This document shows positions 13,528 to 21,047 of a DNA stretch of 21,047 bases, piece by piece. Numbering within the stretch: the stretch's first letter is position 1; every line of letters starts with the position of its first letter. Under the pieces are notes generated by a model. That model was not told the DNA's origin. It worked only from the letters and a program-made list of their open reading frames with translations, and searched no databases. The DNA is from Rhodospirillaceae bacterium CCH5-H10. Its GTDB lineage: Bacteria; Pseudomonadota; Alphaproteobacteria; Reyranellales; Reyranellaceae. The position numbers and the translations under genes are program-made. Location: contig LSKJ01000566.1 of NCBI GenBank assembly GCA_001557035.1, forward strand, positions 1 to 21,047. The letters are read 5' to 3'.

Positions 13528-15333
13528 GTGAAACTCATCAACCCCAATCCCTTCACCACGCGGCCGGAGATCGTCGGCACCTTCGGCGTCGTGACCTCCA
13601 CGCACTGGATCGCGACCGCGGTCGGCATGGGCATCCTCGAGCGCGGCGGCAATGCCTTCGACGCCGCCGTGGCAACGGCCTTCACCCTGCAGGTCGTCGA
13701 ACCCCATCTCTGCGGTCCCGGCGGCGACGCGCCGCTGATCCTGCACGACGTGCGCCGCGGCAAGACAGAGGTCGTGTGCGGCCAGGGTCCGATGCCGGCC
13801 GGCGCCACCATCGCGCACTACAAGGGGCTGGGTCTCGACCTCATTCCCGGCACCGGCCTCCTGCCGGCCTGCATCCCGGGCACCTTCGACGCCTACATGC
13901 TGGTCCTGCGCGACTACGGCACGATGCGCCTGGCCGACGTGCTGTCGCCCGCCATCGGCTACTGGCTGAACGGCCACGCCATCGTCGAGCGCGCGACCGC
14001 CACCATCGCCACCGTGGCCGAACAGTTCCGCAATCACTGGAAGACCTCGGCCGCGGTATTCCTCCCGGGCGGCGACGTGCCGAAGCCCATGTCGTTGTTC
14101 CGCAACGTGACGCTCGGAAACACCTACGCCCGCATCCTGCGGGAAGCCGAGGCCGGCGGCGGTGGCCGCGAGGCCGAGATCGAGCGCGCGCGGAAGGCGT
14201 GGAGCCAGGGCTTCGTCGCCGAGGCGATCGACAATTTCTGCCGCACCCAGGATGTCATGGATGTCTCCGGCAAGCCCAACCGGGGGGTATTGACCGGTCA
14301 GGACATGGCGAAGTGGCAGGCCACGATCGAGGCGCCGCTCACCTACGACTACGGCCGGTACACGGTTTGCAAGCCGCACAGCTGGACGCAGGGCCCGGTG
14401 GTCCTGCAGCAGCTCGCCCTGCTCAAGGGCTTCGATCTCGACGGCATGGATCCGACCAGCCCCGACTTCATCCACCTGCAGGTCGAGTGCCTGAAGCTGG
14501 CCTATGCCGACCGCGAGGCCTTCTACGGCGACCCGGCGTTCGTCGACGTGCCGATGCAGACGCTGCTGTCGGACGCCTACAACGCCGACCGCCGCGAGCT
14601 GGTCGACCCGGCCTACGCGTCGATGGAGCAGCGCCCCGGCAAGGTCGACGGTTTCGGCGGCGTCGTGAAGCTGCGCCGCGCCGACGGCGTGCGGCTGGGT
14701 GTGGCGTCGAGCGGCGCCGGCGAGCCCACCGTCGGCCGTGTCGGCCAGACCAACGGCGACACGGTGCATTTCGACATCATCGACAAGGACGGCAACATGA
14801 TCTCGGCCACGCCCTCGGGCGGCTGGCTGCAGAGTTCGCCGGTCATTCCGGAGCTGGGCTTCCCGCTCGGCACGCGCGGCCAGATGTTCTGGCTGGAAGA
14901 AGGCCTGCCGGGTTCGCTGGCGCCGGGCAAGCGGCCGCGCAGCACGCTCACGCCGACCCTCGCCCATCGCGACGGCAAGCCGTACATGGTCTGGGGATCG
15001 CCGGGCGGCGACCAGCAGGACCAGTGGATCACCCAGCACTTCCTGCGCCACGTCCATTGCGACATGAACCTGCAGGAGGCGATCGATGCGCCGGCCTGGC
15101 ACAGCGAGCACTTCCCCTCCTCCTTCTGGCCGCGCACCGCCCGGCCGGGCGTGCTGGTGCTGGAAGGCCGTATCCCCAAGGACACCGTGGCCGAGCTGAA
15201 GAAGCGCGGCCACGAGGTCGAGGTGAACGACGAATGGTCGGAAGGCCGCCTCACCGCCGCGACCCGCGACGATCCGTGGCGCAAGGCCGCCGCCAATCCG
15301 CGCGGCATGCAAGGCTACGCGGCCGGGCGATGA
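13528..15333 (+). CDS. Gamma-glutamyltransferase-like Ntn hydrolase
   Basis: A 601-residue member of the gamma-glutamyltranspeptidase family. The large-subunit motif is ERGGNAFDAAVA at 38-49, followed by GPGGDAPLIL at 63-72. The predicted self-cleavage site and nucleophile is Thr412 in NGDTVHFDIIDKDGN, and the oxyanion GSPGG is at 490-494. Two points differ from classical GGTs. There is no signal peptide, so the enzyme should act in the cytoplasm. The segment where classical enzymes carry the Arg of FRETAP, which holds the substrate alpha-carboxylate, reads CGQGPMPAG. Hence gamma-glutamyl specificity is doubtful; related acylases or other amide hydrolases are alternatives. The start is GTG 13528 with GAGGAG upstream, inside a strong hairpin. 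The gene is followed by a dipeptide-type ABC importer in the same operon, suggesting it cleaves the imported compound. Confidence 0.88.
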   Translation: MKLINPNPFTTRPEIVGTFGVVTSTHWIATAVGMGILERGGNAFDAAVATAFTLQVVEPHLCGPGGDAPLILHDVRRGKTEVVCGQGPMPAGATIAHYKGLGLDLIPGTGLLPACIPGTFDAYMLVLRDYGTMRLADVLSPAIGYWLNGHAIVERATATIATVAEQFRNHWKTSAAVFLPGGDVPKPMSLFRNVTLGNTYARILREAEAGGGGREAEIERARKAWSQGFVAEAIDNFCRTQDVMDVSGKPNRGVLTGQDMAKWQATIEAPLTYDYGRYTVCKPHSWTQGPVVLQQLALLKGFDLDGMDPTSPDFIHLQVECLKLAYADREAFYGDPAFVDVPMQTLLSDAYNADRRELVDPAYASMEQRPGKVDGFGGVVKLRRADGVRLGVASSGAGEPTVGRVGQTNGDTVHFDIIDKDGNMISATPSGGWLQSSPVIPELGFPLGTRGQMFWLEEGLPGSLAPGKRPRSTLTPTLAHRDGKPYMVWGSPGGDQQDQWITQHFLRHVHCDMNLQEAIDAPAWHSEHFPSSFWPRTARPGVLVLEGRIPKDTVAELKKRGHEVEVNDEWSEGRLTAATRDDPWRKAAANPRGMQGYAAGR

Positions 15334-15356
15334 TGAAGGCTTCTTGTCGCCCATGA
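15333..15356 (+). other. Seven-codon mini-ORF bridging two genes
   Basis: ATG 15333 overlaps the GGT-like stop (TGATG). It reads MKASCRP and stops at TGA 15354-15356, which overlaps ATG 15353 of the ATPase gene (ATGA). It may be a relay for ribosome re-initiation or chance. The only purine-rich site nearby, AAGG at 15336-15339, is 13 bases from ATG 15353. Confidence 0.3.
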
Positions 15357-16336
15357 CCGAAGCGCTGCTGGAACTGCGCGGGCTAACGGTCGATTTCGCA
15401 ACGGACGACGGTGTCGTCCATGCCGTCGACGGTCTCGACCTTGCGCTGGGGCGCGGCCGGACGCTGGGCCTCGTGGGCGAGTCGGGTTGCGGCAAGAGCG
15501 TGACGTCGCTGGCCATCATGGGCCTGCTGCCGCCGGAGAATTCCAGGATTGGCGGGCAGGTGGTGTTCGAAGGGCGCGACCTGCTCACCCTGGATGCGCA
15601 CCTGATCCGCGACCTGCGCGGCGCGCGGCTGGCCATGATCTTCCAGGAGCCGATGACGTCGCTCAACCCGGCCTACACGATCGGCGACCAGATCATCGAG
15701 GCGATCCAGCGGCATCAGGGGCTGGACAAGACGGCGGCGCGGGCGCGCGCCATCGAGGTGCTGAAGCTGGTACGCATCTCCTCGCCGGAGAAGCGTGTCG
15801 ACGACTATCCGCACAAGCTGTCCGGCGGCATGCGCCAGCGCGCCATGATCGCCATGGCGCTGGCCTGCGGGCCGCAGCTCCTGATCGCCGACGAGCCGAC
15901 TACGGCGCTCGACGTCACCATCCAGGCGCAGATCCTCGACCTGATGCGCGGCCTGAGGCGCGACACCGGCACGGCCATCATCCTGATCACCCACGATCTC
16001 GGCGTCGTCGCGGAAATGGCCGACGACGTGGCCGTGATGTACGCCGGCCAGATCGTCGAACGCGCCGCCGTGCGCGATCTCTTCGCCCGGCCGGAGCATC
16101 CCTACACGGTGGGCCTGCTGGGCTCGATCCCGCGCCTCGACGAGAAGCGCGAGCGCCTGCCCTCGATCGAAGGCCGCGTGCCCGACATGACGCGGCCACC
16201 GGCCGGCTGCCGCTTCGCCGCGCGCTGCCCCTTCGTCGAACCCGAATGCCTCGCCGCGCCGCCGCCGCTGGTCGAGGTGGCCCCCGGCCATCTTTCGCGC
16301 TGCCGCCGCGCACCGCTGTCGCAGGTTGCAGCATGA
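15353..16336 (+). CDS. Dipeptide/oligopeptide ABC transporter ATPase, DppD/OppD type
   Basis: A 327-residue ATPase. Walker A GESGCGKS is at 42-49, the Q-loop Gln98 in IFQEP, the signature LSGGM at 156-160 and Walker B LLIADEP at 176-182, followed by the H-loop histidine in LITHDLG. The C-terminal extension [13 protein letters not shown]...C...C is the cysteine-bearing oligopeptide-transporter tail, which in this family can hold an iron-sulfur cluster. It pairs with the next ATPase to drive a nickel/peptide/opine-class importer. ATG 15353 is taken as the start; TTG 15344, four bases after AAGG, would add three residues and cannot be excluded. The stop overlaps the next start (ATGA). Confidence 0.93.
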   Translation: MTEALLELRGLTVDFATDDGVVHAVDGLDLALGRGRTLGLVGESGCGKSVTSLAIMGLLPPENSRIGGQVVFEGRDLLTLDAHLIRDLRGARLAMIFQEPMTSLNPAYTIGDQIIEAIQRHQGLDKTAARARAIEVLKLVRISSPEKRVDDYPHKLSGGMRQRAMIAMALACGPQLLIADEPTTALDVTIQAQILDLMRGLRRDTGTAIILITHDLGVVAEMADDVAVMYAGQIVERAAVRDLFARPEHPYTVGLLGSIPRLDEKRERLPSIEGRVPDMTRPPAGCRFAARCPFVEPECLAAPPPLVEVAPGHLSRCRRAPLSQVAA

Positions 16337-17412
16337 GCGCGCCGCTGCTCGAAGTGCAGGGCCTCGCCAAGCACTTCCCGGTCAAGCAGGGCGTCTTCGG
16401 CCGCCTGTCGGGGCATGTCCGCGCCGTCGACGGTGTCGACTTCCATCTCGATGCCGGCGAGACGCTGGCCATCGTGGGCGAATCCGGCTGCGGCAAGTCG
16501 ACGGTCGGCCGGCTGGTGCTGCGCCTGCTCGAACCGACCGGCGGCAGCGTGCGCTTCGAGGGCCAGGACCTGCTCGCCCTCTCCGACTCGCAGATGCGCG
16601 CCCAGCGGCGCCGAATGCAGGTGATCTTCCAGGATCCCTACGCCTCGCTCAACCCGCGCATGACCGTGGGCGCCATGCTGAGCGAGCCGCTGATGCTCCA
16701 TGGCCTGGCTGCGTCCGACGCGGCGCGACGCGCGCGCGTCGGCGAGTTGCTCGACCTGGTGGGCCTGCGACCCGAGCACGCGCGCCGCTATCCGCACGAA
16801 TTCTCCGGCGGCCAACGCCAGCGCCTCGCCATCGCGCGCGCTCTCGCGGTCGAGCCGCAGCTCATCGTGGCCGACGAACCGGTCTCGGCGCTCGACGTTT
16901 CGATCCAGGCGCAGGTCATCAACCTGATGCGGTCGCTGCAGGGGCGCTTTGGCCTCGCCTATGTCTTCATCAGCCACGACCTCGCGGTCGTGAAGCACAT
17001 CGCCGACCGCATCGCCGTCATGTATCTCGGCAAGATCGTCGAGACGGCAACGACCGACGAGCTCTTCCGCAATCCGCGCCATCCCTATACGCGCGCGCTC
17101 CTGTCGGCGGTGCCGATGCCGGATCCGACGGTCGTGCGCGAACGGGCGCTGCTGGAAGGCGACATCCCCAGCGCCATGAACCCGCCGCCGGGTTGCCGCT
17201 TCCACACGCGCTGCCGCTACGCACGGGAGACCTGCAAGGTCGACGTGCCGGTGCTGGCCGACGATGGCGCGGGACATTCCACCGCCTGCCCCTGGTGGCC
17301 CGAATTCCCGCCCGCGCCCTCGCTCATCGAGGGTACGGGCCAAGACCAGGATCGAATCCGGCTCGCCCGCCTTCAGGCGGCGTTCGTCACTTCTCACATG
17401 GAGGCAACATGA
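16333..17412 (+). CDS. Dipeptide/oligopeptide ABC transporter ATPase, DppF/OppF type
   Basis: A 359-residue ATPase, partner of the preceding one. Walker [10 protein letters not shown] is at 49-57, the Q-loop Gln100 in [12 protein letters not shown], signature FSGGQ at 157-161 and Walker B LIVADEP at 177-183, with the H-loop in FISHDLAVV. The N-terminus [12 protein letters not shown] carries the insert typical of DppF/OppF. The tail has the conserved [14 protein letters not shown] cysteine block and then about 40 residues of low-conservation sequence. Start and stop both overlap neighbours by ATGA, consistent with tight co-translation of the transporter. Substrate preference is not encoded in this subunit. 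Confidence 0.93.
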   Translation: MSAPLLEVQGLAKHFPVKQGVFGRLSGHVRAVDGVDFHLDAGETLAIVGESGCGKSTVGRLVLRLLEPTGGSVRFEGQDLLALSDSQMRAQRRRMQVIFQDPYASLNPRMTVGAMLSEPLMLHGLAASDAARRARVGELLDLVGLRPEHARRYPHEFSGGQRQRLAIARALAVEPQLIVADEPVSALDVSIQAQVINLMRSLQGRFGLAYVFISHDLAVVKHIADRIAVMYLGKIVETATTDELFRNPRHPYTRALLSAVPMPDPTVVRERALLEGDIPSAMNPPPGCRFHTRCRYARETCKVDVPVLADDGAGHSTACPWWPEFPPAPSLIEGTGQDQDRIRLARLQAAFVTSHMEAT

Positions 17413-18926
17413 AGAGGACATTTCACCGGCTGGCGCTCGCCGCCACGTTCATGGGCTTCACGCTCGGCACCGCCGCGGCCCAGAGCAACCTCCGGATCGG
17501 CCTGGCGGAAGATCCCGACGTGCTCGACCCGACGCTGGCCCGCACCTATGTCGGCCGCATCGTCTTCTCCTCGATCTGCGACAAGCTGTTCGACATCGAC
17601 GAGAAACTCAACGTCGTGCCGCAGCTGGCCACCGCGCACGAAACCTCCGCCGACGGCAAGACGGTCACCATCAAGCTGCGACCGGGCGTGAAGTTCCACG
17701 ATGGCGAGACGTTCGACGCTGCCGCGGCGAAGTACAGCCTCGAACGCCATCTCAACATGAAGGGCTCGTTCCGCCGGCCTGAACTCGCCTCGGTCACCTC
17801 CATCGACGTCGTCGATCCGGCGACCATCAAGCTGAACCTGAAGGAGCCCTTCTCGCCGCTGCTGGCGCAGCTCACCGACCGCGCCGGCATGATGATCTCG
17901 CCCAAGGCCGCCGAGGCCGCGGGCGACAAGTTCGGCCTGAAGCCGGTCTGCGCCGGCCCCTACAGGTTCGTCGAGCGCGTCCAGCAGGACCGCATCGTCG
18001 TCGAGAAGTTCGCCGACTACTGGAACAAGGACCAGGTGTTCATCGACAAGATCACCTACCTTCCCATCACCGACTCGACCGTGCGCCTCGCCAACCTGCG
18101 CTCCGGCAGCCTCGACATGATCGAGCGCGTGCTGGCGACCGACATCAAGACGGTACGCGACAATCCGAAGCTCAAGCTGGTGACGGCCGTCGAGCTGGGC
18201 TACCAGGGCCTCACCATCAACCTGTCCAACGGACCTAAGGCCGACACGCCGCTCGCCAAGGATGCGCGCGTCCGCCAGGCCTTCGAGCTGTCGATCGACC
18301 GCGACGCGCTGAACCAGGTCGTCTTCAACGGCGAGTTCGTCGTCGGCAACCAGTGGATCAACCCGACCAATCCCTACTACCAGCAGGCCTTCCCCGTGCC
18401 GAAGCGCGACGTCGCCAAGGCCAGGGCGCTCCTGAAGGAGGCGGGCGTCACCGGCCGCATGTCGCTCGACTTCATGGTGCCGAACAATCCCGAAACCCGG
18501 CAGGTCGCCGAGGTGCTGCAGTCGATGGTCGCGGAGACCGGCTTCGACCTCAAGATCCGCGTCACCGAGTTCGCGACCTCGCTGAAGCAGTCGGAGAGCG
18601 GCGAGTACCAGCTCTATCTCATCGGCTGGTCGGGCCGCAGCGACCCGGACGGCAACTCGTACATCTTCCAGGTCTGCGGCCAGCCGCAGAACAATTCCGG
18701 CTATTGCGACAAGCAAGTCGACGCCTGGCACAACGAGGCGCGCATCAAGAGCGATCCGGCGGAGCGCAAGAAGATCTACGAGAAGATCGCCGCCAAGTAC
18801 CTGCCCGAGGGCTCGATCAAGTACCTCTACCATCGCCGCGTCCTGGTCGCGCTGTCCGACAAGGTCGACGGCTACAAGCAGATGCCCGACGGGCTGATCC
18901 GCGTCGTCGGCGTCAAGCTGAAGTAA
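17409..18926 (+). CDS. Periplasmic solute-binding protein, family 5 (dipeptide/oligopeptide type)
   Basis: A 505-residue protein. Residues 1-24 form a signal peptide: basic MKRTFHR, hydrophobic core, and a TAAA-QS cleavage site. No lipobox cysteine is present, so it should be a soluble periplasmic protein. Family 5 landmarks follow: DVLDPTLA near the start of the mature part, the [15 protein letters not shown] block, AGPYRFVE, and [14 protein letters not shown]. It captures the substrate for the importer encoded around it. Members bind di- and oligopeptides, glutathione, opines or nickel, and the ligand cannot be decided here. GGAGG lies four bases before ATG 17409, a stronger site than for its neighbours, fitting the high abundance needed for binding proteins. 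The start overlaps the ATPase stop. Confidence 0.92.
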   Translation: MKRTFHRLALAATFMGFTLGTAAAQSNLRIGLAEDPDVLDPTLARTYVGRIVFSSICDKLFDIDEKLNVVPQLATAHETSADGKTVTIKLRPGVKFHDGETFDAAAAKYSLERHLNMKGSFRRPELASVTSIDVVDPATIKLNLKEPFSPLLAQLTDRAGMMISPKAAEAAGDKFGLKPVCAGPYRFVERVQQDRIVVEKFADYWNKDQVFIDKITYLPITDSTVRLANLRSGSLDMIERVLATDIKTVRDNPKLKLVTAVELGYQGLTINLSNGPKADTPLAKDARVRQAFELSIDRDALNQVVFNGEFVVGNQWINPTNPYYQQAFPVPKRDVAKARALLKEAGVTGRMSLDFMVPNNPETRQVAEVLQSMVAETGFDLKIRVTEFATSLKQSESGEYQLYLIGWSGRSDPDGNSYIFQVCGQPQNNSGYCDKQVDAWHNEARIKSDPAERKKIYEKIAAKYLPEGSIKYLYHRRVLVALSDKVDGYKQMPDGLIRVVGVKLK

Positions 18927-18935
18927 GATCGGACC

Positions 18936-19877
18936 TTGCTCACCTTCCTCTCCCAGCGACTGCTGCAGATCATCCCGACGCTGATCCTGGTGTCGATGCT
19001 GATCTTCGGCCTGCAGCAGCTCCTGCCGGGCGATCCGGCGCTGATCATGGCGGGAGAGGAACGCGACCCCAAGGTGCTCGAGGAGATCCGCGAGCAGTAC
19101 CGGCTGAACGAGCCGATCCCGATCCAGTATTTCTACTGGATCAAGGGCGTGCTCTCCGGAAACCTGGGCGAGTCGATGCGCCTCAAGGCCTCGGTGTCGT
19201 CGCTGGTCGCCGAGAAGCTGCCGGTGACCCTGCAACTCGCCGCGATGGCGCTGGTCGTGGCGCTGGGAATCGGCATCCCGGCCGGCATCATCTCGGCGGT
19301 GAAGAAGGACACCGCCTGGGACTACGGGGCCAACGTCTTCGCCCTGTGGGGCCTCAGCACGCCCAATTTCTGGTTGGGCATCCTGATGATCTTCCTGTTC
19401 TCCGTGACGCTCGGCTGGCTGCCCGCCTCGGGCTACGTCCGGATGGGCGAGGACTGGCGCGCCAGCCTCGCGACGACGGTGATGCCCGCCTTCGTGCTGG
19501 GCAACGCCATCGCCGCCGTCCTGATGCGCCACACCCGCAGCGCCATGCTGCAGGCGATGGGCGCCGATTACGTGAGGACCGCGCGCGCCAAGGGCCTCTA
19601 CGAGAAACGCGTCGTGCTGAAGCATGCGTTGCGCAATGCCATGACGCCCGTCATCACCCTGGGCGCCCTCGAATTCGGCACGCTGCTCTCGGGCGCGGTA
19701 CTGACGGAACAGATCTTCACCATCCCGGGCTTCGGCAAGCTGATCGTCGATTCGGTTTTCAACCGCGACTACGCGGTCGTGCAGGGCGTCGTGCTGGTCA
19801 CCGCCACCACCTACATCGTGCTGAACCTGCTGGCCGACGTAGCCTACGTGCTCGTCAATCCGCGGCTGCGGGGCTGA
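18936..19877 (+). CDS. ABC transporter permease, DppB/GsiC type
   Basis: A 313-residue inner-membrane permease with about six membrane segments. The DppB-type N-terminus (RLLQIIPTLILVSMLIFGL, LLPGDPAL) and the cytoplasmic EAA loop (DYVRTARAKGLYEKRVVLKH) that docks on the ATPase are both visible, as is the C-terminal FTIPGFGKLIVDSVFNRDY block. It forms half of the translocation channel. The start is TTG 18936, nine bases after the binding-protein stop. GGA a few bases upstream gives only a weak ribosome-binding site, and no better in-frame start precedes the first membrane segment. Confidence 0.93.
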   Translation: MLTFLSQRLLQIIPTLILVSMLIFGLQQLLPGDPALIMAGEERDPKVLEEIREQYRLNEPIPIQYFYWIKGVLSGNLGESMRLKASVSSLVAEKLPVTLQLAAMALVVALGIGIPAGIISAVKKDTAWDYGANVFALWGLSTPNFWLGILMIFLFSVTLGWLPASGYVRMGEDWRASLATTVMPAFVLGNAIAAVLMRHTRSAMLQAMGADYVRTARAKGLYEKRVVLKHALRNAMTPVITLGALEFGTLLSGAVLTEQIFTIPGFGKLIVDSVFNRDYAVVQGVVLVTATTYIVLNLLADVAYVLVNPRLRG

Positions 19878-19882
19878 CCGAC

Positions 19883-20770
19883 ATGACTGCCGCCACCGTC
19901 ACGCCGACCGTTCCCGCCACCGACGCCCGCGAGGAGAACCCCTGGGCACGCGCCTGGCGCCGGCTGAAGCGGCGCAAGGGCGCCATGTTCGGCCTCGTGG
20001 TCGTGGTCCTGTTCATCCTGGTCGCGATCCTGGCGCCGGTCATCTCGCCCTACGATCCCATCGCCACCAGCTTCACGCAGGTCCGCAAGCCGCCCTCATG
20101 GGCGCATTGGCTGGGCACCGACGAGGTCGGCCGCGACGTGCTGGCCCGCATCATCTGGGGCGCCCGCGCCTCGCTCAGCGCCGGGCTCGTGTCGGTCGGC
20201 ATCGCGCTCGGCATCGGCGTGCCGCTCGGCCTGCTGGCGGGCTATGCTGGCGGCTGGATCGACCCAGTGCTGTCGCGCATCGTCGACGCAATGCTCGCCG
20301 TCCCGTTCCTGATCCTGGCGATCGCCCTGGCTGCGTTCCTGGGGCCGAGCCTGACCAACGCCATGATCGCCATCGGGGTCACCGCCACGCCGGTCTTCAT
20401 CCGGCTGACGCGCGGCCAGACCATCGCCGCCAAGGTAGAAGATTATGTCGAGGCCGCGCGCGCCGTCGGCAATCCGCACTGGCGCATCGCGCTGCGCCAC
20501 GTCCTGCCCAACATCGTGCCGCCGCTGCTCGTCCAGGCCTCGCTGGCGATCGCCGGCGCCATCATCGCCGAGGCGGCGCTATCGTTCCTCGGCCTCGGCC
20601 AGCAGCCGCCGTCCCCCTCGTGGGGAAGCATGCTGAACTCGGCCCAGCGCTTCATCGCCCAGGCACCCTGGATGGCCTTCTGGCCGGGCTTCGCGATCTT
20701 CTTCGCGGTGCTGTCGTTCAACCTGCTGGGCGACGGCCTGCGCGACGCGCTGGATCCGCGCCACAAGTAG
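19883..20770 (+). CDS. ABC transporter permease, DppC/GsiD type
   Basis: A 295-residue permease, partner of the preceding one. A hydrophilic N-terminus of about 40 residues precedes the first membrane segment (FGLVVVVLFILVAILAPVI), then the DppC block PSWAHWLGTDEVGRDVLARI, the EAA loop (EDYVEAARAVGNPHWRIALR), and ALSFLGLGQQPPSPSWG near the end. It completes the five-part importer. ATG 19883 lies five bases after the DppB-type stop, with GGGG nine bases upstream. It is the last gene of the operon; 13 bases later the convergent unknown gene ends. Confidence 0.93.
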   Translation: MTAATVTPTVPATDAREENPWARAWRRLKRRKGAMFGLVVVVLFILVAILAPVISPYDPIATSFTQVRKPPSWAHWLGTDEVGRDVLARIIWGARASLSAGLVSVGIALGIGVPLGLLAGYAGGWIDPVLSRIVDAMLAVPFLILAIALAAFLGPSLTNAMIAIGVTATPVFIRLTRGQTIAAKVEDYVEAARAVGNPHWRIALRHVLPNIVPPLLVQASLAIAGAIIAEAALSFLGLGQQPPSPSWGSMLNSAQRFIAQAPWMAFWPGFAIFFAVLSFNLLGDGLRDALDPRHK

Positions 20771-20783
20771 GCGACGGAGCGCC

Positions 20784-21047
20784 TCAGTTCGGCAGGGACG
20801 TATCCACCGTTGCGAAGGCCGGCACGCCGCTGGTCAGCATCGTGACCCGCTCCTCGACCAGCAGCTGCGACACGGCCAGGAAATGCACGAGTTCGCCGTC
20901 GCCGAGGCTCTGGGCCTCGCCGATCATCTCGCGCACGGCGTGCCACACCCTGAACAGGGCCGCCGCCCGCTTCTTCTCCGAAAGCGGCGCGCGCCCGCGG
21001 CGCCGCCTGATGTTCGGTTCGACGATGATCTCGAAGACGTCCGTCAT
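20784..21047 (-). CDS. Small protein of unknown function, at the window edge
   Basis: An 87-residue frame whose ATG occupies the last three bases of the window; the true start may lie further out, so the protein could be incomplete. I do not recognise a family. The N-terminal part is basic ([15 protein letters not shown]). The middle (AALFRVWHAVREMIGEAQS, ELVHFLAVSQLLVEERVTML) looks helical, and no membrane segment or known motif is visible. Codon use is like that of neighbouring genes, which supports real coding. It converges with the permease gene, leaving 13 bases between the stops. Confidence 0.6.
   Translation of the reverse strand: MTDVFEIIVEPNIRRRRGRAPLSEKKRAAALFRVWHAVREMIGEAQSLGDGELVHFLAVSQLLVEERVTMLTSGVPAFATVDTSLPN

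Noticed and set aside
13489..15666. 725-codon open frame on the minus strand opposite the GGT-like gene
   Set aside because: It is an antisense shadow in high-GC DNA: Arg/Ala/Asp/Gly/His-rich with no motif. The plus strand has a complete enzyme with catalytic motifs over the same bases.
17394..19625. 743-codon minus-strand frame across the binding-protein and permease genes
   Set aside because: Low-complexity composition (many H, D, R, Q, G) and no domain; the plus-strand genes have signal peptide, membrane segments and family blocks.
1..21047. Search for tRNA, rRNA, CRISPR arrays, transposases and phage genes
   Set aside because: None was seen; no spaced direct repeats, no cloverleaf-like segment in the gaps and no recombinase motif in the coding frames.

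Overview
The window is high-GC DNA with dense, mostly GC-ending codons, many stop/start overlaps and a palindromic intergenic repeat of a kind I associate with Alphaproteobacteria. The gene set (DenD-type dehydrogenase, omega-amino-acid:pyruvate aminotransferase, AcuI/YhdH reductase, dipeptide-type ABC operon, YgfZ) fits a soil or freshwater alphaproteobacterium of Bradyrhizobium/Reyranella type. That placement is an inference; there is no rRNA or other marker here. I see no phage, transposase, CRISPR array, tRNA or rRNA.

Layout. (1) 1-166: a double-hairpin inverted repeat downstream of a minus-strand D-erythronate dehydrogenase-like SDR gene (167-1171). (2) 1249-3716, divergent from it: a CPA2 (Kef-type) cation/proton antiporter with a C-terminal TrkA-N domain, coupled by an ATGA overlap to a small endonuclease/exonuclease/phosphatase-family protein. 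The latter's stop overlaps tail-to-tail with the next minus-strand gene. (3) 3707-8180, minus strand, transcribed right to left: AcuI-like reductase, omega-amino-acid:pyruvate aminotransferase, LysE/RhtB exporter, two-HKD phospholipase D/cardiolipin synthase-like protein. The gaps are 21-47 nt, so this is a likely operon. The first two genes could share a beta-alanine/3-hydroxypropionate route. (4) 8181-8680: about 500 bases with no confident gene. It holds a hairpin, a possible short membrane ORF and an AT-rich candidate promoter. (5) 8681-12511, plus strand: sulfotransferase, CysD and a CysN-CysC fusion. Together these supply everything needed to make PAPS and transfer sulfate to an acceptor; the composition matches nodH-nodP-nodQ, but no nod gene is present. 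(6) 12595-13476: YgfZ-type folate-binding protein. (7) 13528-20770, plus strand: a gamma-glutamyltransferase-like Ntn hydrolase without a signal peptide, followed by a complete dipeptide/oligopeptide ABC importer in the order ATPase-ATPase-binding protein-permease-permease. This reads as an import-then-cleave unit for a peptide or amide. (8) 20784-21047, minus: a small protein of unknown function whose start codon lies exactly at the window edge.

The most interesting signals are as follows. A near-perfect 15-bp hairpin (13493-13526) buries the Shine-Dalgarno of the GGT-like gene and ends one base before its GTG start. The stand-alone sulfation cassette has no visible acceptor pathway. The GGT-like enzyme departs from classical GGTs in the region that holds the substrate carboxylate. 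A seven-codon mini-ORF bridges the GGT-like gene and the ABC operon by overlapping stop/start codons.
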